64,000 nt of DNA from Pseudarthrobacter sulfonivorans (GTDB taxonomy: Bacteria; Actinomycetota; Actinomycetes; Actinomycetales; Micrococcaceae): contig NZ_CP013747.1 of NCBI RefSeq assembly GCF_001484605.1, positions 2,294,001 to 2,358,000 of the forward strand. Direction: 5' to 3'. A program made the translations under genes and the position numbers. Under the pieces are notes generated by a model. It ran no database searches. It saw only the letters and a list, made by a program, of their open reading frames with translations, and was not told the origin of the DNA. Shown piece by piece: positions 22,577 through 31,684 of the stretch; position 1 is the stretch's first letter, and the number at the start of each line of letters is the position of its first letter.

Positions 22577-22592
22577 TGTTTCACGTGAAACA
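22577..22592. other. parS: parS site
   Basis: Perfect TGTTTCACGTGAAACA. The preceding CGCCAA is shared with the site at 22810, suggesting that the two arose by duplication. Confidence 0.93.
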
Positions 22593-22809
22593 GAGCACTC
22601 GGGTTCGCGTAGGCGGGCATTAGAAGTCCCGTAGCGAGCTGGAATCTGGAAACACCTTGTCTACTGTCGGCGAACCTATGCCTTCTTGCCGCGGCCCGGC
22701 GGCCGAAGCCAACGAAGACCGTACATCCTGCGAAGTGTCTCGCATTGTCGTACGCTTTCCCTCACGGGCGCGAGGCCAGACGTACGAGGCTCTGCATCTC
22801 GATCGCCAA

Positions 22810-22825
22810 TGTTTCACGTGAAACA
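22810..22825. other. parS: parS site
   Basis: Perfect TGTTTCACGTGAAACA, the last site before trxA. Confidence 0.93.
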
Positions 22826-23103
22826 AGAATCCGAATCCGGAAAGGCGAACTCCAGGATGGCGGCGGGGACGTCTGACTGGAATTTGCAGCCCACTAGCCC
22901 TCATAGGTAAGACCCTCAATCCCTGCACTGGGTCTCCAGAAGCGACTCTGAGCAATCACTGAAGTTAAGAAACAAATGAAGGTTGATGCAATGTGCTTGT
23001 GCGTCGACGGGCTCGGTCTTAAAGACGCGTGGCCACCGCTTCATGGAAGCAGTGGCCACAGGCCGGTGTCACTGGTCATATGGGACAGAAGTCCCCTACC
23101 TGA

Positions 23104-23430
23104 TTAGGACAGGACGTCCGCAAATTCCTTTTCGAAGAACTGCTTCGGCCTTGCGCCGATAACAGTGCTCTTCACCTGGCCGTCCTGGAAGAGGTAAACG
23201 GCGGGGATGGACGTGATTCCGTACTCGGCGGCGATGGCGGGGTTGTCGTCGACGTTGAGCTTGACGACATTAACTTTCTCGCTGTATTCCACCGAGATCT
23301 CGTCGAGGATGGGTCCCAGCTTGCGGCAGGGGCCGCACCATTCAGCCCAGAAGTCCACAATTACCGGCTTGTCGGCGGACAGTACGTCCGCAGCAAAACT
23401 TGCATCTGTTACGTCTTTAGCGTTGCTCAT
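23104..23430 (-). CDS. trxA: thioredoxin
   Basis: This small redox protein reduces disulfides of cytoplasmic proteins. Its active site reads WAEWCGPCRKLGP near residue 30, and the cis-Pro loop is GITSIPAVYLF. The open frame extends to 23568, but the ATG at 23430 (MSNAKDVTDASFAADVLS) gives 108 residues, the normal thioredoxin length; it has AGAGAGA-type purine bases upstream. It lies 37 bp downstream of trxB on the same strand, so both are probably transcribed from the promoter upstream of trxB. Confidence 0.96.
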   Translation of the reverse strand: MSNAKDVTDASFAADVLSADKPVIVDFWAEWCGPCRKLGPILDEISVEYSEKVNVVKLNVDDNPAIAAEYGITSIPAVYLFQDGQVKSTVIGARPKQFFEKEFADVLS

Positions 23431-23467
23431 AACCTTGTCTCTCTCTTCGAACGGCGGGTACGCGAGA

Positions 23468-24424
23468 TTACGCGTGAAGGTCTGCGAGGTAGTGTTCCAC
23501 GTCGATCGCGGCAACACATCCGGAACCGGAGGCCGTGATTGCCTGACGGTAGGTGGGATCAACGACATCGCCGGCGGCGAAGACGCCAGGGATGCTGGTC
23601 TTGGAACTCCGGCCCTCGACGGCGATGGTACCGGCCGCCGTCATCTCCAGGGAGTCCTTGACCAGGTCGGTGCGGGGGTCGTTTCCGATGGCGACGAAGA
23701 CGCCGGTGACGGCGAGGTCGGACACGGTGCCGTCCTGCAGGTTCTTGATCTTGAGCCCGGTGACTTTGTCCGCTCCGATGACGTCGTCAACGGAACTGTT
23801 CCAGATGAACGAAATCTTGTCGTGGGCCAGGGCACGGTCCGCCATGATCTTGGAAGCTTTGAGTGTGTCGCGGCGGTGCACAACGGTGACGGACTTGGCG
23901 AACTTGGTCAGGAAGAGGGCTTCTTCCATGGCCGAGTCTCCTCCGCCGATGACCGCAATGTCCTGGTCCTTGAAAAAGAAACCATCGCAGGTTGCACACC
24001 AGCTGACGCCGTGGCCGGAGAGGCGCTTTTCGTTCGGGAGGCCCAGCTCACGGTAAGCGGATCCGGTGGACAGGATGATCGCCCGCGCACGGAAGGTCTC
24101 GCCGGTACCGATGGTGACAGTCTTAATGTCGCCGTCGAGGTCCAGTGCTGTGACGTCCTCGAACTGGATTTCCGTTCCGAACCGGGCTGCCTGCTTCTCG
24201 AAGTTCTCCATGAGGTCCGGCCCCATGATCCCTTCGGGGAAGCCAGGGTAGTTTTCGACGTCGGTGGTGTTCATCAGTTCGCCGCCGGCGGTAACTGATC
24301 CGGCCAGAAGCAAGGGCTTCAGGTTGGCGCGCGCCGTGTAGACAGCGGCCGTGTACCCGGCCGGGCCCGAGCCGACGATGATGACATCACGTACTTCGGA
24401 CGCGGTGTTTTCTGCGTTGCTCAC
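23468..24424 (-). CDS. trxB: thioredoxin reductase
   Basis: This FAD- and NADPH-dependent enzyme reduces thioredoxin. The protein shows an N-terminal FAD motif (GSGPAGYTAAVYTARA), the redox-active CATC (SWCATCDGFFFKDQD near residue 145), the NADPH motif GGGDSAMEEA, and the C-terminal FAD motif GVFAAGDVVDPTYRQA. The frame is open to 24556, but the family start is GTG 24424 (VSNAENTASEVRDVIIVG), giving 318 residues with AGAGG 12 bases upstream. It heads the trxB-trxA unit. Confidence 0.96.
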   Translation of the reverse strand: MSNAENTASEVRDVIIVGSGPAGYTAAVYTARANLKPLLLAGSVTAGGELMNTTDVENYPGFPEGIMGPDLMENFEKQAARFGTEIQFEDVTALDLDGDIKTVTIGTGETFRARAIILSTGSAYRELGLPNEKRLSGHGVSWCATCDGFFFKDQDIAVIGGGDSAMEEALFLTKFAKSVTVVHRRDTLKASKIMADRALAHDKISFIWNSSVDDVIGADKVTGLKIKNLQDGTVSDLAVTGVFVAIGNDPRTDLVKDSLEMTAAGTIAVEGRSSKTSIPGVFAAGDVVDPTYRQAITASGSGCVAAIDVEHYLADLHA

Positions 24425-24483
24425 TGAACGGTGAACCTCTTCCTTAGTCGATGCGCCGGCTTTTGCGGCCGGCCACATGGCAC

Positions 24484-24509
24484 AACTGAATCTAGGTGGT
24501 GAATATTCC
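24484..24509 (-). promoter_or_regulatory. SigR/SigH-type promoter of trxB-trxA
   Basis: On the minus strand GGAAT (24509-24505) is followed by exactly 18 bases and then GTT (24486-24484), 60 bp before the trxB start. GGAAT-N18-GTT is the established promoter consensus of the thiol-stress ECF sigma factor SigR of Streptomyces (SigH in mycobacteria), whose regulon includes trxBA. Oxidative induction is therefore likely here. Confidence 0.85.
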
Positions 24510-24596
24510 GGGCGCCGCGCGAACGGAGGAACCATCAGCGGCCATAACCCCGTCACGTGGACGGGACGCCCTACCAGATTACCGTCTGAAAACAGC

Positions 24597-24650
24597 TGAG
24601 CCGCGTCTGTTACTGCGGAGCAATGCTCCGGGCAGAACAGCCGCGGCTCA
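24597..24650 (-). terminator. hairpin terminator after the MurJ-partner gene
   Basis: A long stem pairs TGAGCCGCG at 24597-24605 with CGCGGCTCA at 24642-24650. It continues inward with CTGTT and AACAG after one mismatch and closes with a GGAGC-AAT-GCTCC tip. On the minus strand a TTTT run follows shortly after. It separates the gene at 24674 from the trxB promoter. Confidence 0.7.
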
Positions 24651-24673
24651 ACGGGAACGACGCAGGTGTGGTC

Positions 24674-26242
24674 CTACTGGATCTTGATCTCCGCCAGGCG
24701 GATGCCAAAGCCATAGCGGGTCTTCGGGGCAGCCAGCTTGGGAAGCGTCTTGATGGACACGATCACGTACTGTGCCTCCACCGGCTCGGCCAGTGGCATG
24801 GTCAGATCTGTTGACGTGAAGCTGTTGGTCCCCACCAGTTTGGCTCCGTCCAGTGACGGCCGGTCATTGGTGAAGACACTGAGATTGCCGCCCGAGGCTC
24901 CGAGCTGAGTCAGGGTGATGGATGAAACCTTCGCCGGATTCTTCAGCTTGACGAACAAGGGCACGCCATCGGTTGCGAGGCCGCCCCAGCCCTCGGTGGC
25001 AAATTCCATGTCTGACCAGTAGCTGGCTGCGTTGCCGTCAAAAGCCTTCACAAGATCCACGTCGTAGGTGCCTGCGAAGTCAAAATCCCCCTGGCGGGTG
25101 ATGCTGTCGATGGCAGGCGGTGCCGCCGGCGCTGCGGAGCTCGGGTTGGGTGAAGGCGACCCGGTGTTTGGCTGGGTGGAGCCCGTCGACGTGGAGGATG
25201 GGGCCGCCTGAGGACCCGTTTTGAATAGACTGCCCAGGTTGGTGACCGCAAAGACCAGCCCGGCAATCAGCACCACGGCAAGCAGCCCGCCCACCAGCCA
25301 GCGCATCGAGCGGGGCTCACGCTCGGGCTCGTCGTCATCGTAATAGTCATCCGTCCCGCCGGAAGGCGGTACTGCGGCCGCCGGAGACACTTTCCGGGCA
25401 AGCGACGGGAAGGCGCCCGCGGCGCCCGCGGCGCGATCGGAGCGTTCCGGCGCTCGGGAGATCACGGGTTCGTCGTAGGCTGCGTCCTGGGAGCCGTTGG
25501 AATAGTCGTCCTCAGACCACAGGGAGACCTTGGGCGAATCGGATCCCGCACCTGCCTTGGGCTCGGCCGGTCCGGAAACTGGCCGGTTCTCCGCAGCCTG
25601 CACCGGTTGCGGCGCAGTGACGTGCTGATGTGCGGCAGTGGCGCCAGCAGCGGCGGCCCCTGCTCCAACGGCTCCGGCCTTGGCAGGCCCCGACGCCGGA
25701 CGGACCGCCGGGCGGAGCGGCGGACGGGCCGGAACAACCGGGGGTACAAGCGGTGGAGCAACCGGTGCGGCCGACCGGCGTGGGTCAACCTGGCTGTGGT
25801 GGTTGTCCGAATAGTTGATATATCCGGCGTCGACGTTCTCTTCGTCGTCGTACGGTTCCGGTTCGTGTGAACGCACCTGGCCGAAAATTTCGCTGCCCAG
25901 GGTATCCGTGAAGAACGGCTCGACGTAAGGCGCGTCGGAGGCAACCACGAGGTCCAACAGGTCTGCCGCGGACGTGTGGTTGGTGATGAGGTACGTGGTG
26001 GCCTCAGTGACCCCAAGGTCCAGGACCTGGACGTTGCCCGGGCGCTCACCGGTAGCCACCTCGCGGGCGCTCTGGGCCACCTGTTCGGTGTTGTCCGGGC
26101 CGGCGACCAGAATGCTGACCGGTCGGTTGAGAACCTGGTCCACCCCGTCCAGCACCAGATCCTGGTCGTGTGAGGTCAATACCGTGGCTGTGACCTTGTA
26201 GCGGCCGCCGAGTACTGATCCAACGTCGATCGGGTGGGACAC
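24674..26242 (-). CDS. MurJ-associated membrane protein with pseudokinase-like N-terminus and discoidin-like C-terminus
   Basis: The N-terminal 110 residues look like a degenerate protein-kinase N-lobe (VGSVLGGRYKVTATVL, then VLNRPVSILVAG), with no kinase catalytic loop. A Pro/Ala-rich linker follows to about residue 320. Then come one membrane helix (WLVGGLLAVVLIAGLVFAV, near 330-350), a Ser/Thr/Pro linker, and an extracytoplasmic beta domain (FDGNAASYWSDMEF, then FGIRLAEIKIQ) resembling F5/8-type carbohydrate-binding folds. In mycobacteria such pseudokinase and sugar-binding-like parts are fused to MurJ; here they form a separate gene 180 bp downstream of murJ. A role in regulating lipid II flipping is inferred from that parallel. 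AGGAGG precedes the ATG. Confidence 0.75.
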   Translation of the reverse strand: MSHPIDVGSVLGGRYKVTATVLTSHDQDLVLDGVDQVLNRPVSILVAGPDNTEQVAQSAREVATGERPGNVQVLDLGVTEATTYLITNHTSAADLLDLVVASDAPYVEPFFTDTLGSEIFGQVRSHEPEPYDDEENVDAGYINYSDNHHSQVDPRRSAAPVAPPLVPPVVPARPPLRPAVRPASGPAKAGAVGAGAAAAGATAAHQHVTAPQPVQAAENRPVSGPAEPKAGAGSDSPKVSLWSEDDYSNGSQDAAYDEPVISRAPERSDRAAGAAGAFPSLARKVSPAAAVPPSGGTDDYYDDDEPEREPRSMRWLVGGLLAVVLIAGLVFAVTNLGSLFKTGPQAAPSSTSTGSTQPNTGSPSPNPSSAAPAAPPAIDSITRQGDFDFAGTYDVDLVKAFDGNAASYWSDMEFATEGWGGLATDGVPLFVKLKNPAKVSSITLTQLGASGGNLSVFTNDRPSLDGAKLVGTNSFTSTDLTMPLAEPVEAQYVIVSIKTLPKLAAPKTRYGFGIRLAEIKIQ

Positions 26243-26423
26243 GTGTTCCTCCTAGACTGTCCGGGAATGCCGGCGTAGATGATGCCACCGCCGGTCAGAA
26301 ACCGGCCAAAAGCCAGCCGGCGAGCCGGTCTGCGCTTGCCTGCAACTACCCCTGTTCACTGTCGATCCTAGCCGATCGGCTATGGCCGCCGTGGCCGACA
26401 GGCAACCAAAAACCGCGAGAAGA

Positions 26424-28538
26424 TCACTTTTTTCGAGGCCGGCGGGGCCTGAAATGGGGGTTCTGTCCGGCCTGGCCCTGGAACGTGCGCCGGCCGGGAA
26501 GGGGAATCTCGTCGCGCAGCAGCCCGCCCCGCGCTGTGCCGGGCACGTCCTCTGCGGGAAGGTATCCCGCGGCGGTTTCAGTGCCTCCGTTAGCCACTGC
26601 TTCAGTTTCCCCTTGTGCGCCGTCAGCTGGCGCCGTAGGCGCTGCCTGTTGTTCCGGTACGGGTCCTGCGCGGAAGGAGGCGGCGTCGAATTCGCCGGAA
26701 ATCCGGGGAATCAGGCCGGTGTCCACCGCGACCGTGGCGCGTTCCGGCGTCGGACGTTCCGTTCCGGAAACGTCGGCACCCGCAGCCGACGACGGCGTTC
26801 CCCCGCCGCCGGACGGTCCCGTGCCGCGTCCCAGCCGTCCCAACAGGGGGCGCATGAGGTCCCGGAGTTCGGCGACGTGGAAGACCTTCAGCAGGAAGAC
26901 ATAGGCAACCAGCATGATGGGTCCGACGACGATAACGGTCACCAGGGCGGCGAGCCGGTCCTTCCAGGCGAAGCCGCCGGCGCTGTAGCTGCCCATCAGC
27001 CACAGGGCCCCGGCGCCCGCGATCGCAGAACCGAGCGCCGCATAACCCATCCGGATATACGAGTTGGCGATCCGCGGCCCGTCGAGGTGGCCCAGGAGCC
27101 GGCGCAGGAAGAAGGCGCTGATCACCACGGAGAGGATGTTGCCGATCATGTAGAGGATGGCGATCGCGTAGATGACCTGGCCCACGGGCAGGAACTGGAT
27201 GGCGAAGGCGCCGGCCACATAAACAACTGCCAGGAGGAGCTGGATGTAGAAGGGCGTCCGCGCGTCCTCGTTGGCATAAAACACCCGGGACATCATGAAG
27301 TTGGCACTCATGAACGGGGTGCTCAGGGCAAGGATGGTCAACGTCTGCGCCAGCATCACGCCGTCCTGCTTTTCCCCGCCGGAGAAGAACATGCCCAGCG
27401 GCCCTGCCAGCGCGAACAGGGCAAGGGCGCCAAAAACAGTGGCCACGGCCATGGTGCGGAGGCCATGGGACAGCGCGTCACGCAGCTCGGCCTTGTTGCC
27501 GTCCTGCGAGGCACGGGTCATCCGGTTGAAAAGGACCGTCGCCAGGGACAACGCAATGATCGAGTGCGGCAGCAGATAAAGCTGGCTGGCCACTTCCAGC
27601 ACGGCGTTTCCGGGCAGGAAGTCGGCGGCGGGGTCCCCCGCCTGTTCGAGGCGGAGGCGTTCGGCGCCGGGGATGGTGGCGATCCGCATGACGTAGAGGA
27701 AGGCAAGCTGCCCGACGGCGGCGGTCAGCAGCGTCCATACGCTCAGTTTTGCTGCCTGCCCCAGTCCCACGCCGCGCCAGCCGAACCGGGGACGGAGGCC
27801 CAGTTTCAGCCGGAAGACCGGAATGAGCAGGATGGCCGTCTGGGCCACCACGCCGATTGTGGAGAAGCCCGCCACAAAGAGCGTCTGCGAGGGACCCCAG
27901 TTGTCCAGGGTGTGCGAATTGATCTCGTTGGCGCCGTAAATCCAGATGAACATCCCCAGGCCGCCGATGGCCACGAGGTTGTTCAGGATGGGCGCCCACA
28001 TGGCCGGGCCGAAGGCGCCGTTGGCGTTGAGTACCTGCGTGAGGAGGGCGTAGAGGCCGTAGAAGAAGATCTGCGGCAGGCACCAGAAGGCGAACGCGAT
28101 GGCCAGCGATTTTTGCTGGGGCGAATATCCCTGCGTGGTCAGGTCGATGATCAGGGGCGCCGCCAGCGTGACCAGGGCGGTGAGGCCCAGCAGCAGGAGT
28201 ACAGCGAGCGTCAGCAGCCGGCTGATGTAGTCCGCTCCCCTGTCCGGCGCCTTGCTGGCCTTGATGATCTGCGGGACAAGCACGGCGTTGAACACGCCGC
28301 CTGCCACCAGCAGGAAGATCAGGTTGGGCAGGTTGTTGGCGTTGATGAACGTGTCGTTGACAGTGGAGCTCAGCCCCAGGGCAGCTCCCAGCATCCACGT
28401 TTTGCCGAAGCCCAGGAACCGGGATACCAGGGTGCCTGCAGCCATAATGGCGCTGGACCGGGTTTCACTCGAGGTTTCGCTCGGGGCGGCGCGGCCTGGT
28501 TTATCGGAGGGGGGATTGGTAGCTGACATCGAGTTCAT
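26424..28538 (-). CDS. murJ: lipid II flippase MurJ (MviN)
   Basis: MurJ moves lipid II across the cytoplasmic membrane for peptidoglycan synthesis. The protein has about 14 hydrophobic segments between residues 35 and 560, opening with the family-typical AAGTLVSRFLGFGKTWMLGAALG. A hydrophilic Gly/Pro/Thr-rich cytoplasmic tail of roughly 140 residues follows and ends in a basic cluster (RPRRPRKK). The frame begins at a TTG (28568); I chose ATG 28538 (MNSMSATNPPSDK), preceded by GGTGAG, giving 704 residues. ATG 28529 is also possible. It lies upstream of, and in the same direction as, the pseudokinase-like partner gene. Confidence 0.93.
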   Translation of the reverse strand: MNSMSATNPPSDKPGRAAPSETSSETRSSAIMAAGTLVSRFLGFGKTWMLGAALGLSSTVNDTFINANNLPNLIFLLVAGGVFNAVLVPQIIKASKAPDRGADYISRLLTLAVLLLLGLTALVTLAAPLIIDLTTQGYSPQQKSLAIAFAFWCLPQIFFYGLYALLTQVLNANGAFGPAMWAPILNNLVAIGGLGMFIWIYGANEINSHTLDNWGPSQTLFVAGFSTIGVVAQTAILLIPVFRLKLGLRPRFGWRGVGLGQAAKLSVWTLLTAAVGQLAFLYVMRIATIPGAERLRLEQAGDPAADFLPGNAVLEVASQLYLLPHSIIALSLATVLFNRMTRASQDGNKAELRDALSHGLRTMAVATVFGALALFALAGPLGMFFSGGEKQDGVMLAQTLTILALSTPFMSANFMMSRVFYANEDARTPFYIQLLLAVVYVAGAFAIQFLPVGQVIYAIAILYMIGNILSVVISAFFLRRLLGHLDGPRIANSYIRMGYAALGSAIAGAGALWLMGSYSAGGFAWKDRLAALVTVIVVGPIMLVAYVFLLKVFHVAELRDLMRPLLGRLGRGTGPSGGGGTPSSAAGADVSGTERPTPERATVAVDTGLIPRISGEFDAASFRAGPVPEQQAAPTAPADGAQGETEAVANGGTETAAGYLPAEDVPGTARGGLLRDEIPLPGRRTFQGQAGQNPHFRPRRPRKK

Positions 28539-28621
28539 CGTCTCACCCGGATGCTGTTTGTATCGCAACGGACAGGCTGTATGCCGGAGCAGGCATACAT
28601 GCGGCTCCGGCGGACGCAGCC

Positions 28622-29170
28622 TTAAAGGTGTTCGGGCAGGACGTCCCGGGCCAGATCCGCGATGCGGCGCTCATTGGGGAACGAAAGCTTCCGTGCGAGT
28701 TCCTTGATGGGGACCCAGGCGACGTCCACGGCTTCGTGGTCCGGATCGTTTTCGATAGTGAGTTCGCCGCCGGTGGCGCGCAGCAGATAGTGGTGCACGG
28801 TCTTGTGCACGCGGTGCCCGCTGACAGTGAACCAGTAGTCGATGCTGCCCAGCGGCGCCAGGATGTCGCCCTCGATGCCAGTTTCCTCGGCAATCTCGCG
28901 GACTGCTGCCTGCTCGTTGTCTTCTTTGCCTTCAGGATGGCCCTTGGGCAGGCACCACTCCAGCCGTCCGCCCCTGTTAAGGCGGGCGATGATGGCAACC
29001 CTTAGTTCGCCGTCGGACGTGTCCACCACAACGCCGCCGGCGGAAATTTCCTCCACCGTAGGCAGCGAGGCCGGGGCCGAGTGCAAGACAGGCGCGACGT
29101 GGGCACCAATTGCCGACGGCAACGGTGCGTTTGTCCTCCTGCCGGGAGCGCTCGGTACGGGATGGGCCAT
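28622..29170 (-). CDS. NUDIX hydrolase
   Basis: The protein has a complete Nudix box at about residues 76-98: GHPEGKEDNEQAAVREIAEE and then TG, matching Gx5Ex7REUxEExGU. This motif binds the metal that cleaves nucleoside-diphosphate-linked substrates. The preceding SAGGVVVDTSDGELRVAIIAR strand is also typical. The specific substrate cannot be read from the sequence. ATG 29170 (MAHPVPSAPGRR) gives 182 residues; the longer frame upstream overlaps the divergent CCA gene and was rejected. It is divergently oriented to cca, a pairing seen in many actinobacteria. Confidence 0.9.
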   Translation of the reverse strand: MAHPVPSAPGRRTNAPLPSAIGAHVAPVLHSAPASLPTVEEISAGGVVVDTSDGELRVAIIARLNRGGRLEWCLPKGHPEGKEDNEQAAVREIAEETGIEGDILAPLGSIDYWFTVSGHRVHKTVHHYLLRATGGELTIENDPDHEAVDVAWVPIKELARKLSFPNERRIADLARDVLPEHL

Positions 29171-29329
29171 GGAGTCCACTCTAACGACTCTTGTCCGATC
29201 ATGATGACCGGAACATGACATCAAAGTGGACTGCGTATGACGCACTTTGAGGGGCTGCAGGCGAATAGGAGCGATCTTGAGGAGATTTTGGCCTGCCAAG
29301 CCGCAGGTTTCTGACAAGCTTAAGTAACT

Positions 29330-30838
29330 ATGGCGCACGCACATCACAAGATTGATTCCAACACCGTCGATTTCCAGGTGGACCCGGTGGTCCTGGAGCT
29401 CGGGCAGCGCTTTGTCGACGCCGGCCACGAGCTGTCCCTGGTGGGCGGTCCGGTAAGGGATCTTTTCCTGGGACGCACGTCGCCGGATCTGGACTTCACA
29501 ACCGACGCCAGCCCGGACCAGACAGTTGCCCTGATCAAGAAATGGGCGGACAACTTCTGGGAGATCGGCCGTGCGTTCGGGACGATCGGCATGCGGAAAG
29601 CCGGCTTCCAGATCGAGATCACCACTTACCGCGCCGAGGCCTACGATCCGGAGTCGCGCAAACCCGCGGTGGCATTCGGCACGTCACTCACGGACGATCT
29701 CCTGCGCCGCGACTTCACCATCAACGCCATGGCGCTGCGGCTGCCCTCCCTTGAACTTATTGATCCGTTCGGCGGCGTCCGGGACCTCAGCGCCTCTGTC
29801 CTGGCGACGCCCGGTTCACCCGAGGCCTCCTTCTCCGATGATCCCCTCCGAATGATGCGCGCCGCCCGGTTCGCATCGCAGCTGGGTATTTCCGTGCACG
29901 ATGACGTGCGGCTGGCCATGACCCAGATGGCCGAGCGGATCAAGATCATCTCGGCTGAACGGGTCCGTGATGAGTTGGTCAAGCTCATCTGCGGTGCGAA
30001 CCCCCGGGTCGGTGTGGACCTGCTGGTGGACACCGGCCTCGCCGAGTTTGTGCTGCCTGAAGTGTCCGCGCTCCGGCTGGAATCCGACGAGCACCACCGC
30101 CACAAGGACGTCTACCAGCACTCCCTTCAGGTTTTGGAACAGGCCGCCGCCCTGGAAACGGATGCCGACGGCGCCGTGCCGGCCCCCGATTTTGTGCTGC
30201 GGTTCGCAGCGCTGATGCACGACGTCGGCAAGCCGGCTACGCGGCGTTTCGAACCGGGCGGCGCGGTCAGCTTCCGCCACCACGACATGGTGGGATCCAA
30301 GCTCACGGCCAAGCGGATGAAGACCCTCCGCTTCGACAACGACACTATTAAGGCGGTGGCCCGGCTGGTGGAGCTGCACATGCGTTTCTACGGTTACGGT
30401 GATGCGGGGTGGAGCGACTCGGCCGTCCGCCGCTACGTCACAGATGCTGGCCCGCTGCTGGAGCGGCTGCACCGGCTGACCCGCTCGGACGTCACCACGC
30501 GCAACCAGCGGAAGGCTGAGCGTCTCGCCTTCGCTTACGACGACCTGGAAGACCGGATCGCCGTATTGCGCGAGCAGGAGTCCCTGGACGCGGTCCGGCC
30601 CGATCTGGACGGCGCCAAGATCATGTCCATCCTGAACCTCAAACCTGGTCCCGTGGTGGGCCGTGCCTACAAGTTCCTGCTCGAGGAACGGATGGAACAC
30701 GGACCGCTGCAACCGGACGACGCCGAAGCGAGGCTGCTCGCCTGGTGGTCAGAGCAGCCCGAGGCAGCACCCCCGGTTCCGGAAGCAGAAGAGTCTCCCG
30801 CCGCCGTCGAACTTTCCCCGAACGAGGAGTCCAAATGA
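29330..30838 (+). CDS. CCA tRNA nucleotidyltransferase
   Basis: This enzyme adds or repairs the 3' CCA end of tRNAs. The N-terminal nucleotidyltransferase domain carries LVGGPVRDLFLGRTSPDLDF (with the metal-binding DLD-type pair) at about residues 35-55, then RRDFTINAMAL, and a middle ERVRDELVKL neck helix. An HD domain follows (LMHDVGKPATRRF near residue 297), and the C-terminus of about 30 residues is acidic. Actinobacteria generally do not encode CCA in all tRNA genes, so the enzyme is essential in many. Its stop overlaps the next start as ATGA. Confidence 0.93.
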   Translation: MAHAHHKIDSNTVDFQVDPVVLELGQRFVDAGHELSLVGGPVRDLFLGRTSPDLDFTTDASPDQTVALIKKWADNFWEIGRAFGTIGMRKAGFQIEITTYRAEAYDPESRKPAVAFGTSLTDDLLRRDFTINAMALRLPSLELIDPFGGVRDLSASVLATPGSPEASFSDDPLRMMRAARFASQLGISVHDDVRLAMTQMAERIKIISAERVRDELVKLICGANPRVGVDLLVDTGLAEFVLPEVSALRLESDEHHRHKDVYQHSLQVLEQAAALETDADGAVPAPDFVLRFAALMHDVGKPATRRFEPGGAVSFRHHDMVGSKLTAKRMKTLRFDNDTIKAVARLVELHMRFYGYGDAGWSDSAVRRYVTDAGPLLERLHRLTRSDVTTRNQRKAERLAFAYDDLEDRIAVLREQESLDAVRPDLDGAKIMSILNLKPGPVVGRAYKFLLEERMEHGPLQPDDAEARLLAWWSEQPEAAPPVPEAEESPAAVELSPNEESK

Positions 30839-31419
30839 ATAACCCGATGACCGCGCCCCGCCCCCAGCTCTGGATCCTGCGCCACGGCGAGACCGAGTGG
30901 TCCAAGAGCGGGCAATACACCGGGCTCACCGACCTGCCCCTGACCGTGGAAGGCGAGCAGCAGGCCGTGGAGGCCCGGAAGGTGCTGGACCAGGTGGACT
31001 TCGACCTGGTCCTGACGTCTCCGCTGCGCCGCGCCCGGCGGACCGCGGAGCTGGCTGGTTACCCTGACGCGCAGCATGAGCCGCTGGCGGTGGAATGGAA
31101 CTACGGCGACTATGAGGGCATCAGTTCGGACCTGATCCGCAAGGACAACCCGGATTACCTGATCTGGACCCATGGTGTGCCCAACGGCGAGACCCTGGAC
31201 GAAGTGGCAGCCCGCGCCGACAAGATTGTGGCCAGCGTGCTTGAATCCGGCCTGGACAACGTTCTGATCGTGGCGCACGGGCACTTCTCCCGGATCCTCA
31301 CCGCGCGTTGGCTGGAACTGCCGCCTGCCGAGGGCCGCCATTTCATCCTGGGAACCGCGAAAGTCTGCACGCTCGGCTGGGATAAGCGGACCCCGGCCAT
31401 TGTCCGCTGGGGACTCTAA
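30835..31419 (+). CDS. histidine phosphatase family protein
   Basis: The protein opens with LWILRHGETEWSKSGQYTGLTDLPLT near residue 12. The RHGET motif holds the phosphorylated His of the phosphoglycerate mutase-like superfamily; the second catalytic His is in LIVAHGHFSRIL near residue 145. The start ATG 30835 lies inside the stop of cca (ATGA), so the two genes are co-translated; an upstream frame extension to 30745 was dropped. At 194 residues this is a simple single-domain phosphatase. The substrate is unknown; sugar phosphates are common for such proteins. Confidence 0.9.
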   Translation: MNNPMTAPRPQLWILRHGETEWSKSGQYTGLTDLPLTVEGEQQAVEARKVLDQVDFDLVLTSPLRRARRTAELAGYPDAQHEPLAVEWNYGDYEGISSDLIRKDNPDYLIWTHGVPNGETLDEVAARADKIVASVLESGLDNVLIVAHGHFSRILTARWLELPPAEGRHFILGTAKVCTLGWDKRTPAIVRWGL

Positions 31420-31588
31420 TGGCGCATTCATAAACTTTCTTGAAAAACTTTGCGAATTAAGTGGCGCATTGCCGCATTCGTAGGGTAATTTTATTCCTGA
31501 CCCCAGAGCGTCTTTGCCGGGGTCGCGGCGCGCGTTGCCAGGCCAGTCAGCCGAGGTAGCGGCATAACGGAAAAGGAGGTTGGGAAAA

Positions 31589-31684
31589 ATGATTACTTTG
31601 ACTAGCGGATGGAAGATGACCATCACCGCGAACCCGGCCTCTGATGCTTTTGCGCGCCGTCTTAACGGAGTCCCTGCCTCCTAG
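31589..31684 (+). CDS. possible 31-residue small protein or leader peptide
   Basis: ATG 31589 follows AAAAGGAGGTTGGG, an excellent ribosome binding site with 8-bp spacing. It opens a 31-codon frame reading MITLTSGWKMTITANPAS, then DAFARRLNGVPAS and TAG. It is too short for any domain assignment. A GACCCC/GGGGTC hairpin lies 65 bp upstream at 31499-31524. It could be a true small protein or a regulatory leader for the next small gene. Only the start signal supports it. Confidence 0.4.
   Translation: MITLTSGWKMTITANPASDAFARRLNGVPAS

Noticed and set aside
26382..28526. 714-codon open frame on the plus strand opposite murJ
   Set aside because: It is an antisense shadow of the membrane protein gene: its charged Gln/Arg/Asp composition is the complement of hydrophobic codons.
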